Source: Flavobacterium sp. (GTDB lineage Bacteria > Bacteroidota > Bacteroidia > Flavobacteriales > Flavobacteriaceae). Taken from it: 64,000 bases of DNA. The stretch is from positions 1 to 64,000 of the forward strand of contig JALRGT010000004.1 in NCBI GenBank assembly GCA_023259675.1, in the 5' to 3' direction. The notes beneath the pieces are model-generated. The model saw only the letters and a list, made by a program, of their open reading frames with translations. It was not told the DNA's origin and searched no databases. Made by a program: the position numbers and the translations under genes. Every line of letters starts with the position of its first letter. The stretch's first letter is position 1. This document shows positions 35,225 to 43,697 of this stretch, one piece after another.

Positions 35225-37189
35225 ATGTTAGAAGAAAAGAATGATAACCTGCTAGAAGCAGATGGAAATTTAGAAACTGAGGCTATCGAAGCAAATCAGA
35301 TGGAAACACCAGTAAGTATGGATAGCCCTTCAAATGAAGAAAAAGTTCTAAATACTGTAACTAGCGTAGACGAAAAACGAAAAGCACTAGATGCTATCGA
35401 AGACAACAACGCCGCCGAGAGTGAAGACGAGACCTTAAAAGAGCGTCATCAAATCCCAATGCTCGATTACGATACGTTGCTAATGGAAGCACTTGTGGAA
35501 GAACTAAAAAAATTAGTTACCACAGAAAAAGTGATGTCTATAAAAGAGCATGTCGATGAAATTAAAAAAGCTTTTTTATCCAAATATTACCATTTTATTG
35601 AGGAAAAAAAAGAAGAATTTCATGCTGAAAATCCAGATTCTACAGAAGAATTTCAATATCATTACCCTTTAAAATCACAATTCGATCAATATTACACCCA
35701 ATATAAAGAGGATAAAAACGCTCATTTCAAAAGTTTACAAAACAATCTTAAATCAAATTTAGAAAACAGATTGGCGATTGTCGAAGAATTGAAAGAATTG
35801 ATAAACCCGCAAGAAAACATAAAAGACACCTTAAAACATTTTAATGAATTAAGAGAACGTTGGAAAAATGCAGGACCAATTCCCAAAGACAAATACAATC
35901 ATGTTTGGAATAACTATCATTTTCATGTAGAAAATTTCTACGATTACCTACATCTGGATCGTGAAGCAAGAGATTTAGATTTCAAACATAATTTAGAACA
36001 AAAACAGAAAATTATTGCTCGTGTTGAGGAATTATTGGAAGAGACAGATGTAAACAAAGCTTTTAGAGAATTACAAGATTTACACAAAATCTGGAAAGAA
36101 GAAATTGGCCCTGTTTCTAGAGAACATCGTGACGAAATTTGGAATCAGTTTAGTGATTTAACCAAAAAAATGCACGACAAAAGAGAAGTTTTGTTCGAGA
36201 AACTTAGAGGCACAGAGCTAGAAAATCTAGAAGCTAAAAAGAAAATCATTGCAGATATCGAAGAATTGGCTACCATAAAAGTGAATTCTCATTCACAATG
36301 GCTGTTACAAATCGAAAAAGTAGAAGCACTAAGAAATTCCTTTTTCTCTGCAGGAAAAGTACCTTCGGATGTCAATGAAGAAACTTGGGCAGCCTTTAAA
36401 ACTGCCGTTAGAAACTTTAACTCATTTAAAAATTCATTTTACAAAGAAATCAAAAAAGAGCAAAATGAAAATTTAACTAAAAAAATGGCTTTGGTTGTCA
36501 AAGCACAAGAGTTACAGGACAGCGACGATTTTGCAGCTACCACTCCAGTCATGAAGCAAATTCAGCAAGATTGGAAAAAAATAGGTCATGTCCCGAGAAA
36601 ATATTCCGATAAGGTTTGGAAAGAATTCAAGGATGCCTGCAATCATTATTTTGACAAATTGAAAGAGCAAAAGAGTGATGAAAATTCAGAAGAGATTGAA
36701 GCCTTTGATAAAAAGAAAGCTTATTTAGAAAAACTAAGAGAATTTCAATTAACGGGTGATCATAAAACAGATTTAGATGCCATAAAATTACATATTGAAA
36801 ACTGGAAAAACATCGGTAAAGTTCCTTTCCCGAGAAGACATATCGAAGGAAAATTCAATAAAATATTGGATGCCCTTTTTGACAAATTAAGTTTAAGCAA
36901 AAAAGAAACGGATATGATGCGTTTCAATAATCGCATTGATTCCCTTTCTGATAATAATGAACTTAGAAAAATAGAAAATGAAAAGATTTTCTTAATCCGT
37001 AAGATTGATGAAGTCCAAAATGAAATTTTCCAACTGGAAAATAACATTCAATTTTTCGCCAATACAAGAAATGCAAAAAAAGAAAACTCTATTGTTTTAG
37101 AAGTCCGAAAAAACATTGCCATTCACAAAGAAAGTCTCGATGTTTGGAAAGAAAAATTAAATCAATTGAGAAATTTAAACCACGAATAA
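35225..37189 (+). CDS. DUF349 repeat protein
   Basis: 654 residues. After an acidic 70-residue N-terminus, a chain of five or more DUF349 repeats, each about 70-75 residues with a W...G.(V/I)P......W..F core (WKNAGPIPKDKYNHVWNNYH and similar), then a coiled-coil C-terminus. Charged, helical and cytoplasmic. Function is undefined; DUF349 proteins have been linked to RNA processing and stress in other bacteria. Single gene with its own terminator. Confidence 0.88.
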   Translation: MLEEKNDNLLEADGNLETEAIEANQMETPVSMDSPSNEEKVLNTVTSVDEKRKALDAIEDNNAAESEDETLKERHQIPMLDYDTLLMEALVEELKKLVTTEKVMSIKEHVDEIKKAFLSKYYHFIEEKKEEFHAENPDSTEEFQYHYPLKSQFDQYYTQYKEDKNAHFKSLQNNLKSNLENRLAIVEELKELINPQENIKDTLKHFNELRERWKNAGPIPKDKYNHVWNNYHFHVENFYDYLHLDREARDLDFKHNLEQKQKIIARVEELLEETDVNKAFRELQDLHKIWKEEIGPVSREHRDEIWNQFSDLTKKMHDKREVLFEKLRGTELENLEAKKKIIADIEELATIKVNSHSQWLLQIEKVEALRNSFFSAGKVPSDVNEETWAAFKTAVRNFNSFKNSFYKEIKKEQNENLTKKMALVVKAQELQDSDDFAATTPVMKQIQQDWKKIGHVPRKYSDKVWKEFKDACNHYFDKLKEQKSDENSEEIEAFDKKKAYLEKLREFQLTGDHKTDLDAIKLHIENWKNIGKVPFPRRHIEGKFNKILDALFDKLSLSKKETDMMRFNNRIDSLSDNNELRKIENEKIFLIRKIDEVQNEIFQLENNIQFFANTRNAKKENSIVLEVRKNIAIHKESLDVWKEKLNQLRNLNHE

Positions 37190-37213
37190 GCACACCAAAC
37201 CAAACTAAACCCT

Positions 37214-37247
37214 AACCTCATCTTAGCAATAAGATGGGGTTTCTTTT
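37214..37247 (+). terminator. Terminator of the DUF349 gene
   Basis: 12-bp stem with one G-U (37214-37225 and 37230-37241), GCAA loop, followed by TCTTTTT. Confidence 0.85.
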
Positions 37248-37261
37248 TGCTTTTAACACAC

Positions 37262-37305
37262 ATGATAAATATCATTTTAATTCATTCTAAAGCAGCTTAC
37301 TTTTG
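37262..37305 (+). promoter_or_regulatory. hemN promoter with Crp/Fnr-type operator
   Basis: Perfect dyad ATGAT-AAAT-ATCAT (37262-37275, centre 37268.5) and TAnnTTTG box TACTTTTG (37298-37305). The operator centre is 36.5 bp from the end of the box, the same geometry as at ccoI and ccoS, and there is no -33 element: an activator-dependent class II promoter. Confidence 0.65.
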
Positions 37306-37332
37306 ATATTAGATTCGTTAAACTCCTTTGTT

Positions 37333-38697
37333 ATGAAAACTTCTTTGATACAAAAATACAATGTGCCAGGCCCGAGATACACCAGTTATCCGACCGTACC
37401 TTATTGGAATGAAACCAATTTTTTATATCAAAATTGGATTGATACCTTAAAAAAATCTTTTAGTGAAAGCAACACTAAAGAAGGAATCAGTTTATACATT
37501 CATCTGCCATTTTGTGAAAGCATGTGCACCTTTTGCGGGTGTAACAAACGCATCACAAAAAATCATGAAGTCGAAAGTCCCTACATTGATGCACTATTAA
37601 AAGAATGGAGTATTTATTGTAAAATTCTAGGCGAAAAACCCATCATCAAAGAAATTCATTTAGGAGGAGGAACTCCCACGTTTTTTTCGACAAAAAACCT
37701 GGAAGATTTAATTAACGGAATCTTTCATTATGCCGATAAGGCAAAAGAGTATGAATTCAGTTTTGAAGGGCATCCCAATAATACGACACACGCCCATCTA
37801 AAAAAATTATATGATCTGGGTTTTAGAAGAGTCAGTTTTGGGGTTCAGGATTATTCCGAAAAAGTACAAAAAGCGATTCACAGAGAACAGCCTTTTCATA
37901 ATGTGGCCAAAGTGACTTTTTGGGCCAGGGAAATTGGCTATACATCAATAGGCCATGACATTATTTTTGGCTTGCCTTTTCAAGGTGAAGATGATATTAT
38001 CGATACCATCGAAAAAACGAAATCGCTTCAACCGGATCGTTTGGCTTTTTATAGCTATGCACATGTTCCTTGGATAAAAGGAAATGGACAACGTGGTTTT
38101 AAGGATGATGATATTCCTAAAGACGATGAAAAAAGAAAACTCTACGAGATTGGAAAAGAATTATTATACGAATATGATTATCAAGAAATAGGAATGGATC
38201 ATTTTGCTTTAAAAAGCGATGGACTTTATAATGCATTCAACAATAGAGAACTCCATCGCAATTTTATGGGCTATAGTGCTTCCAAAACGCAATTAATGAT
38301 TGGATTAGGAGTCTCCTCCATCAGTGATAGCTGGTACAGTTTTGCCCAAAATGTAAAAAATCTGGAAGATTATTATCAAATTTTAGAATGGGATAAACTC
38401 CCTATTTTTAAAGGGCACCTATTAACCGATGAAGATCTTACCATCCGAAAACACATCCTTAATCTAATGTGTCAATTTGAAACCTCCTGGCAAGAATCAG
38501 ACGATTATTTTGAAGAAATCCCCGCGGTTTTGGCGCAACTTGAGGAAATGGAAAAAGATGGATTGCTTATTATAAAAGAGAACCGTATTCAAGTAACCGA
38601 AAAAGGGAAACCCTATGTACGCAACATTTGCATGGCTTTTGATTTGCGTTTAAAACGCAAAACTCCAGAAACCGCATTATTTTCCATGACGGTATAA
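37333..38697 (+). CDS. hemN: Oxygen-independent coproporphyrinogen III oxidase
   Basis: 454 residues from the ATG at 37333 (MKTSLIQKYNVPGPRYTSYP, the conserved HemN start; the frame opens ten codons earlier). Radical SAM cluster motif C-x3-C-x2-C in FCESMCTFCGC at about 60-67, followed by LGGGTPTF. It decarboxylates coproporphyrinogen III in anaerobic or microaerobic haem synthesis. The predicted Fnr-type operator and the nearby cbb3 locus fit a low-oxygen regulon, now separated by the second accessory island. Confidence 0.96.
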   Translation: MKTSLIQKYNVPGPRYTSYPTVPYWNETNFLYQNWIDTLKKSFSESNTKEGISLYIHLPFCESMCTFCGCNKRITKNHEVESPYIDALLKEWSIYCKILGEKPIIKEIHLGGGTPTFFSTKNLEDLINGIFHYADKAKEYEFSFEGHPNNTTHAHLKKLYDLGFRRVSFGVQDYSEKVQKAIHREQPFHNVAKVTFWAREIGYTSIGHDIIFGLPFQGEDDIIDTIEKTKSLQPDRLAFYSYAHVPWIKGNGQRGFKDDDIPKDDEKRKLYEIGKELLYEYDYQEIGMDHFALKSDGLYNAFNNRELHRNFMGYSASKTQLMIGLGVSSISDSWYSFAQNVKNLEDYYQILEWDKLPIFKGHLLTDEDLTIRKHILNLMCQFETSWQESDDYFEEIPAVLAQLEEMEKDGLLIIKENRIQVTEKGKPYVRNICMAFDLRLKRKTPETALFSMTV

Positions 38698-38717
38698 AAC
38701 GTGAAACACTACACTAG

Positions 38718-38754
38718 AATCCCTTTTTATTATTCTATAAAGAGGGATTTTTTT
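38718..38754 (+). terminator. hemN terminator
   Basis: Stem pairing AATCCCTTTTT (38718-38728) with the complementary strand at 38739-38749, followed by a T-run; 20 bp after the stop codon. Confidence 0.85.
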
Positions 38755-38757
38755 ATG

Positions 38758-38855
38758 GGCGTGCCCCTACTTCCACTCCGTTACAGTAGCGTCAGGTTTT
38801 CGGCTATATCTCTCCGTTGCACTACGAGGATGCCGCCTCAACCCTTCACGCAAAC
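38758..38855. repeat. GC-rich interspersed repeat candidate
   Basis: The block begins GGGCGTGCCCCTACTTCC and ends AACCCTTCACGC. GC content is far above the surroundings. Similar blocks with conserved ends GGGCGTGCCC and CCCTCACGC are, from memory, scattered in Flavobacterium genomes; no second copy lies in this window to prove it. Confidence 0.4.
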
Positions 38856-39122
38856 ACAACAACGCCTCGATATCACGAAAACATTTTGTTATTGATTTTT
38901 TACAACAAGGTATTATAACTGCCATACCTACGAAAAGCATGCAGCTAATAAAAAGCATAATCACTAATTTGTAAGAAAAATTTAATATATTTGAATAAAG
39001 ACAAACGCAAGAATACAAACAAAAACATTCGTATAACATCCTACTTTAGGACAAAACTAGTTTGTTTTATGCGCAAATAAAATAGTTAGCGGGTATTGCT
39101 GAAAATAACGGTAGAAATTAAT

Positions 39123-39905
39123 ATGAGAAAAAAAGCATTAAAAAGGATTTTGGTTTCAGTTCTTGTCTTTGCACTTTTAATAGGTTGCAAGCAAATAAAT
39201 AACGAACCGAATGTTGAAAAAGCAATTTCTGATTTAACGAATAATTTTCCCCAATTCAGAAAAGGTAAATCAAAACAAATCGAATATTACAGACTCGAAA
39301 GAAGTATTATTTACGGAGAAAATAAATTTAAACTTCAACTTCGTTCTGAACCTGATAGTATAAATGACCCTCAAAAAATTTTGGTCTTAATCAATTCGAA
39401 AAATGAATGTTATGCTATTCCATTTTTTTCAAATACTTATAGAGATTATTGGGCCTTTAAATACGAAAACGCAATACCAAATGTAAAAAAGACAAAAACC
39501 AATTTCAATAATGAATTTATTTCTGCTTTGAACTCATTAAAATTAAATGACACATTAGGAACAGGTAATAAAGTAGTAACAGAAATGATGTTCTCATTAT
39601 TAAATTGCAAGAGAATAACAGAAAAAGATAGCGTTGAAGTATTTACTGGGTATTCGAATCAAAATTATGATTTGGATAATGAGCTATTTGACATCCAAAC
39701 AAGAAAAAGATTCAGAAGAAATTACGAAGAATTATCGAAAGACTGGCATAAATATAAATGCTGTCCGGATTATAATTCTTTTTACGATACAGAAAATTAT
39801 AGAATCTATCAAATCATCAATACGGAAGGATTTTATAAAAAACCGTTAAAATTAAATATTAAGTGTTACAGACAAAATGCAATTTTTAATCCCATTTCTA
39901 TTTAA
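39123..39905 (+). CDS. Hypothetical lipoprotein in cassette 1 of the second array
   Basis: 260 residues from the ATG at 39123, which begins a basic lipoprotein signal (MRKKALKRILVSVLVFALL then IGCKQ). The frame opens earlier at a TTG (39096), which would mask the signal. The mature part is charged with several Cys (LNCKR, KCCPDY) and no recognisable family. The cassette ends match: GTTAGCGGGTAT at 39085 and ACACCCGCTAAC at 39911-39922 are inverse in 11 of 12 positions. Confidence 0.68.
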   Translation: MRKKALKRILVSVLVFALLIGCKQINNEPNVEKAISDLTNNFPQFRKGKSKQIEYYRLERSIIYGENKFKLQLRSEPDSINDPQKILVLINSKNECYAIPFFSNTYRDYWAFKYENAIPNVKKTKTNFNNEFISALNSLKLNDTLGTGNKVVTEMMFSLLNCKRITEKDSVEVFTGYSNQNYDLDNELFDIQTRKRFRRNYEELSKDWHKYKCCPDYNSFYDTENYRIYQIINTEGFYKKPLKLNIKCYRQNAIFNPISI

Positions 39906-39919
39906 AGAAAACACCCGCT

Positions 39920-40044
39920 AACAGCTACTACAACGGATTTGGGCAATTGGCTTAATGGGAAGTTGGTTTTGTATTTGGGATGATTTGGCAAATCCGAAGA
40001 ATGGGCTTAATTTAGTCCCAAACCCGCTGTAGTACCAGAACGTT
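39920..40044 (+). repeat. Cassette-associated repeat, class I (array 2, site 1)
   Basis: 125 bp from AAC (39920-39922) to GTT (40042-40044). Near-identical in inverse orientation to site A at 15558-15683, including TTGTATTTGGGATGATTTGG and the adjoining CAAATCCG. Ends pair as CTACAACGGATTTGGG with CCCAAACCCGCTGTAG. Starts 15 bp after the lipoprotein stop. Confidence 0.8.
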
Positions 40045-40089
40045 GGTGGTAATTATAGCGCAGACCACTAAAAAACAAACATATAATTA

Positions 40090-41103
40090 ATGAATTACAC
40101 TTTTAAGAATACAGAAATTAACAATAAAAAAGCTTCTGATTTTGAAACTAAATCCCTGTTGTATTTAATAAGTCGTAGGAAAGAAATTGAATATGTTACT
40201 TTTGATTGTTTTAATGATGTTAGTGGTGTAAATAAAAGTCATGATAAAATTTGGGATGTACAATCCAAAAATGAAAAATCATTAACTCCAAAAAAAATTG
40301 GCAAATATCTCTTCACTTTATTTGACAATTATATTTCAACTTTTTCATTTCATGAATTCATTTTTTTCTCTCCAATATTGAATGAAAATTATAAAATTAA
40401 TTCAAAATTAAATATCTATAATCTTGACAATATTGAAGAAACAACTTTAAAAAGAATATTGAACGGATTAACAGAAGAAGTTGAAAGAGTAAAAGGAGAT
40501 TCAATTGACTATTCAGAAAAAATTGAATTATTCTTGGGGAAAGTTTTCATTGTAGAAGACAATAGTACAGAAAATGAATATATAAAGTCGGTTACCAAGT
40601 TTAAGAAAGTTGGAATAAAATCTGATGACTTTTATACAAGTATATTCACTGATTTAAGAAATATACAAAGTGCAAAAAAAAATACTTATATTGAAAATGA
40701 AATAATTTCAGAAATCCGTGACGTATTAACTTTTAATCGGCATTTAACGACAAAAGACATTGAAATTTTAATTATTAGCCGAATTATTGGCGTAGAAATT
40801 TTTAATTATTCTTCAATTCCAATTACATTTTTTCCAATAATCAAAAGTTTTGACAACGAAGAGATAAAAGATATTTTAGAAGAATGTAATTCTAATCTTT
40901 CCCGTGCGTTTTTCAACAAAAACAGTAATAGAGTATTTTGGAATGTTTGTGAAAAAATAATACTATTTATAAATGAGAACAAATCTACCGACGTTGAATA
41001 TATTTATTTTGAAACGTTTAAAGATTATACTTTCCGAATTTCATATCTAAAAGATTTTACATTAAAATATTTAATATCAATAATAATAGAAGGAACAAAA
41101 TGA
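40090..41103 (+). CDS. Nuclease-like component of a two-gene defence-type cassette (DUF4297/ABC-3C-like)
   Basis: 337 residues. The N-terminus resembles the Cap4/DUF4297 restriction-endonuclease fold: SDFETKSLLYLI helix with Glu19, then Asp43 and D56-V-Q58-S-K60, a D...(D)-Q-x-K active-site pattern. The remaining 230 residues are helical and resemble the C-terminal regions of ABC-three-component effectors (SEIRDVLTFNRHLTTKDIE). The stop overlaps the start of the ATPase gene by 4 bp. Probable role: DNA-cleaving effector controlled by the partner, by analogy with Lamassu-type LmuA. Remote-homology reading by eye; family assignment needs a profile search. Confidence 0.5.
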   Translation: MNYTFKNTEINNKKASDFETKSLLYLISRRKEIEYVTFDCFNDVSGVNKSHDKIWDVQSKNEKSLTPKKIGKYLFTLFDNYISTFSFHEFIFFSPILNENYKINSKLNIYNLDNIEETTLKRILNGLTEEVERVKGDSIDYSEKIELFLGKVFIVEDNSTENEYIKSVTKFKKVGIKSDDFYTSIFTDLRNIQSAKKNTYIENEIISEIRDVLTFNRHLTTKDIEILIISRIIGVEIFNYSSIPITFFPIIKSFDNEEIKDILEECNSNLSRAFFNKNSNRVFWNVCEKIILFINENKSTDVEYIYFETFKDYTFRISYLKDFTLKYLISIIIEGTK

Positions 41104-42704
41104 TAGTAAAAGAAGTAGCGTTTGGAAACTTAAATGAAGCTTTCATTGAGAAACGATTTGAAAATAAAACAAATATAATTTTTAGTAATGATAATAATAG
41201 AGGGAAAACTTTGCTAATGCAAAGTTTAATTTATTCTATCGGTTATGAATCAATATTTCCAAATAGTTTCAGTCCAAAGAAATATTATTTTTATTCAAAA
41301 ATAGAATTTAACAATTCAATTTTTGAATTCTTAAGAAAAGGAAATTCTATTTTGGTAATAAATAATGAAAATTTTAATGTTTTTAGTACGATAAGTGAAT
41401 TCAAATATTTTTTCGATAAAGAAATATTTAAACTTCCAAAAATTGATAAAAATGGTGAACAAAAATTAGTTGATTTAAGTCTTTTCTATGAATTGTTTTT
41501 TCTTGGTCAAGACAGTAGAAATACTTCAAATCTAATTGTTAAAGGCCAAAATAATAAAGTCGATTTTTTAAATATGATATATTCACTATTGGGTGTTTCA
41601 ATTTCAAAAAGTAATAAATATGATATTGAAAATCTAAAAAAAGAAAAAGGAATTGTTGAAACTAAAATAAAAGCTGAAACAAGAAAAATAAAAGTAATTA
41701 AACAAAATCCTCAAATTGCATCTTTTATTAGTTCTGCATCTAATAATTTGGATTTTAAAAACACTTCTAATCAATTAAAAGAATTACACTTAAATATTGT
41801 TGAATTAAGGAAACAGAGAAATAGAGAAGAAAACAGAAAAATAAAATTAGAGAATTTAATAACTGAATTATCTTCACTTAACAGAACCTTAAATGAAGGA
41901 AAAGTTAAATGTCTTGATTGTGGTAGTAATAAAATTATTTTCTCAAATGAAGATTTTGAATTTGAAGTGAGTAATAATTACGTTAAAAAAAATATTATTG
42001 AATCAATTAAAAATAACATTTCAATAAAATTTGAAATAATAGATGAATTAAATCAAAACATTCATCGAGAACAAATTCAAATAAAAAAATTATTAGAAAC
42101 TTCAACTCCTGATATTAAAAACTACATTCTCTTTCAAGACGAAATTACAGACTCTAAAGATGTAGATAAAATAATAGCTGAACTTCAAAAAGAATTGGAT
42201 GAAATAACTAATAAAATTCAAAACAACGAGATTAAAACTTCATCAAATAAAGATTTACAAAAAGATATTTTATCAAATATTATTTTACAAATGAAAAGTT
42301 ATTATTCGACAATTGACCCTCAGGGATTATTAATATTTGAAGATCTATTTACAAAAACAGGTGAAACATATTCGGGAAGTGAAGGACAAGAATATTATTT
42401 CAGTAAAATATTATCTCTAAACAAAATTCTACAACATAAATTTCCAATAATAATTGATTCTTTCAGAGAAGGAGAATTATCATCTTCAAAAGAACTCTCA
42501 ATGTTAAATGAATTTATAAGCCTAAATAAACAAGTAATATTAACTTCTACACTTAAAGACGAAGAATACGATGCTGATAAATATTATAATATTGAAAGCT
42601 TAAATGTTATTGATTATTCAATGTTAGCTGATAGTAAAATATTACAAAGTGATTTTGCTCCTGAATTTAAGAAAATAATGGAAAAATTTAACGTAGAAAA
42701 ATAA
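41100..42704 (+). CDS. SMC/Rad50-like ABC ATPase with zinc hook, partner of the nuclease-like gene
   Basis: 534 residues. Degenerate Walker A SNDNNRGKT (residues 29-37, Asn in place of the first Gly), coiled coil about 170-270, CxxC zinc-hook-like turn (Cys271/Cys274 in CLDCGSN), second coiled coil about 300-390, ABC signature-like YSGSEGQEY (about 424-432) and Walker B PIIIDSF with a following acidic EGE (about 449-459). This head-coil-head layout is that of RecN/SMC-type sensors in ABC-three-component and Lamassu systems. It overlaps the upstream gene by 4 bp, indicating a coupled two-protein system carried by one cassette. Confidence 0.65.
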   Translation: MIVKEVAFGNLNEAFIEKRFENKTNIIFSNDNNRGKTLLMQSLIYSIGYESIFPNSFSPKKYYFYSKIEFNNSIFEFLRKGNSILVINNENFNVFSTISEFKYFFDKEIFKLPKIDKNGEQKLVDLSLFYELFFLGQDSRNTSNLIVKGQNNKVDFLNMIYSLLGVSISKSNKYDIENLKKEKGIVETKIKAETRKIKVIKQNPQIASFISSASNNLDFKNTSNQLKELHLNIVELRKQRNREENRKIKLENLITELSSLNRTLNEGKVKCLDCGSNKIIFSNEDFEFEVSNNYVKKNIIESIKNNISIKFEIIDELNQNIHREQIQIKKLLETSTPDIKNYILFQDEITDSKDVDKIIAELQKELDEITNKIQNNEIKTSSNKDLQKDILSNIILQMKSYYSTIDPQGLLIFEDLFTKTGETYSGSEGQEYYFSKILSLNKILQHKFPIIIDSFREGELSSSKELSMLNEFISLNKQVILTSTLKDEEYDADKYYNIESLNVIDYSMLADSKILQSDFAPEFKKIMEKFNVEK

Positions 42705-42712
42705 CTACCACC

Positions 42713-42828
42713 AACAGCCTTTTTGATATAGCTGGAATTAAGTGGAATTACCGTTTCGCATCAACTTTCTGCAAAGCTGAAAATTGAAAGGTTATGAACC
42801 ACACACAATCTCAAAGTTGCAAAACGTT
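42713..42828 (+). repeat. Cassette-associated repeat, class II (array 2, site 2)
   Basis: 116 bp from AAC (42713-42715) to GTT (42826-42828). Shares the class II core with sites B and D: AAGTGGAATTACCGTTTCGC, ATCAAC, AATCTCAAAG and the AAAACGTTA end. The cassette before it starts GTTGGTGGTAATTAT (40042-40056) and ends ATAACTACCACCAAC (42701-42715): 14 of 15 inverse matches. Confidence 0.78.
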
Positions 42829-42858
42829 AGAAGATACCCGTTGAAAAACAAAATATGT

Positions 42859-43509
42859 ATGAAAGAAGAATTTATAACATTTGAAAAATTTAATGATCAA
42901 AATTCTGCTAAAGAATTAGGCGAATTAATAGCTGAACAAAACATTGAATTTTTGTTAGAAGACAATTCTTTGAGTTTTGACCCAACTTTTGCGAACAATG
43001 GTTTTGGAAAAGAATATTGCATAAAACTCAAGAAAAGTGATTTTGAAAAAGCTAATAAATTATTATTGGATAAATCGGAAAACGAAATTCATGATATTGA
43101 TAAAGATTATTATTTGTTTAGTTTTTCCGACGAAGAATTAATTGACGTAGTTTCAAAAAGTGATGAATGGAATAAATTTGACATTTCACTTGCTAAAAAA
43201 TTACTTAAAGAAAAAGGCAAAGAAATTACACCCGAAGAAATCGAAGAAATTAAACAACAAAGGATTATAGAATTGTCAAAACCCGAAGAAGGCCAAAAAA
43301 TCTATATAATTTTAGGATATATAACTGCTTTTTTGGGCGGATTATTAGGGGTTTTTATTGGTTGGCATTTGCTAACTTATAAAAAAACATTACCAAATGG
43401 AAGCCGAGTTTATGCCTATTCTGAAAATGACAGAAAGCAAGGAAATCGAATTTTAATAATTGGAGGAATCCTTTTTGTGTTTTGGATTATAATTAGAATT
43501 CTGGTTTAA
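42859..43509 (+). CDS. Hypothetical membrane protein with DUF2007-like N-terminus
   Basis: 216 residues from the ATG at 42859; the 25 residues read from an earlier ATG at 42784 translate the repeat element and are unlikely. The N-terminal ~75 residues (ITFEKFNDQNSAKELGELI, KKSDFEKANKLL) resemble DUF2007 putative signal-transducing domains; a charged helical middle follows, then two transmembrane helices near 150-172 and 198-215 joined by a loop. Function unknown. Third cassette of the array; its two ends do not match, unlike the others. Confidence 0.62.
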   Translation: MKEEFITFEKFNDQNSAKELGELIAEQNIEFLLEDNSLSFDPTFANNGFGKEYCIKLKKSDFEKANKLLLDKSENEIHDIDKDYYLFSFSDEELIDVVSKSDEWNKFDISLAKKLLKEKGKEITPEEIEEIKQQRIIELSKPEEGQKIYIILGYITAFLGGLLGVFIGWHLLTYKKTLPNGSRVYAYSENDRKQGNRILIIGGILFVFWIIIRILV

Positions 43510-43526
43510 AGAAGATATTCTGGCAG

Positions 43527-43605
43527 CCGTAAACAGCTACTGCAACAGATTTGTACATTTGGCTTAATGGATAGTTGGTTTTGTATTTGGAATGCTTCGG
43601 CAAAC
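43527..43605 (+). repeat. Half copy of class I cassette repeat
   Basis: AACAGCTACTGCAACAGATT and TTGTATTTGGAATG reproduce the first half of the class I repeat; the second half is missing and replaced by unrelated sequence. Marks the right end of the second array. Confidence 0.68.
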
Positions 43606-43697
43606 CCCACTAGCACTCATATATCAACATTTCTGCTATTCGATGCAATCCAGCACCAGCGAACATTAAAACGAAAAAGCTTTAATACCAAAACCAA

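Larger units (their letters stand above)
38698..39122. other. Left border of the second island
   Basis: 425 bp without a supported gene. After the hemN terminator comes a GC-rich block (38758-38855) of a type I remember as an interspersed repeat in Flavobacterium genomes, then AT-rich DNA, then the first cassette boundary (GTTAGCGGGT at 39085-39094). Two open frames here (plus 38701, minus 38767) translate the GC-rich block and are not protein-like. No integrase gene. Confidence 0.5.

Noticed and set aside
38701..39039. Open frames on both strands over the GC-rich block after hemN
   Set aside because: They translate the GC-rich repeat and the hemN terminator region; Arg/Ser/Pro/Cys-rich, unlike any protein in the window.
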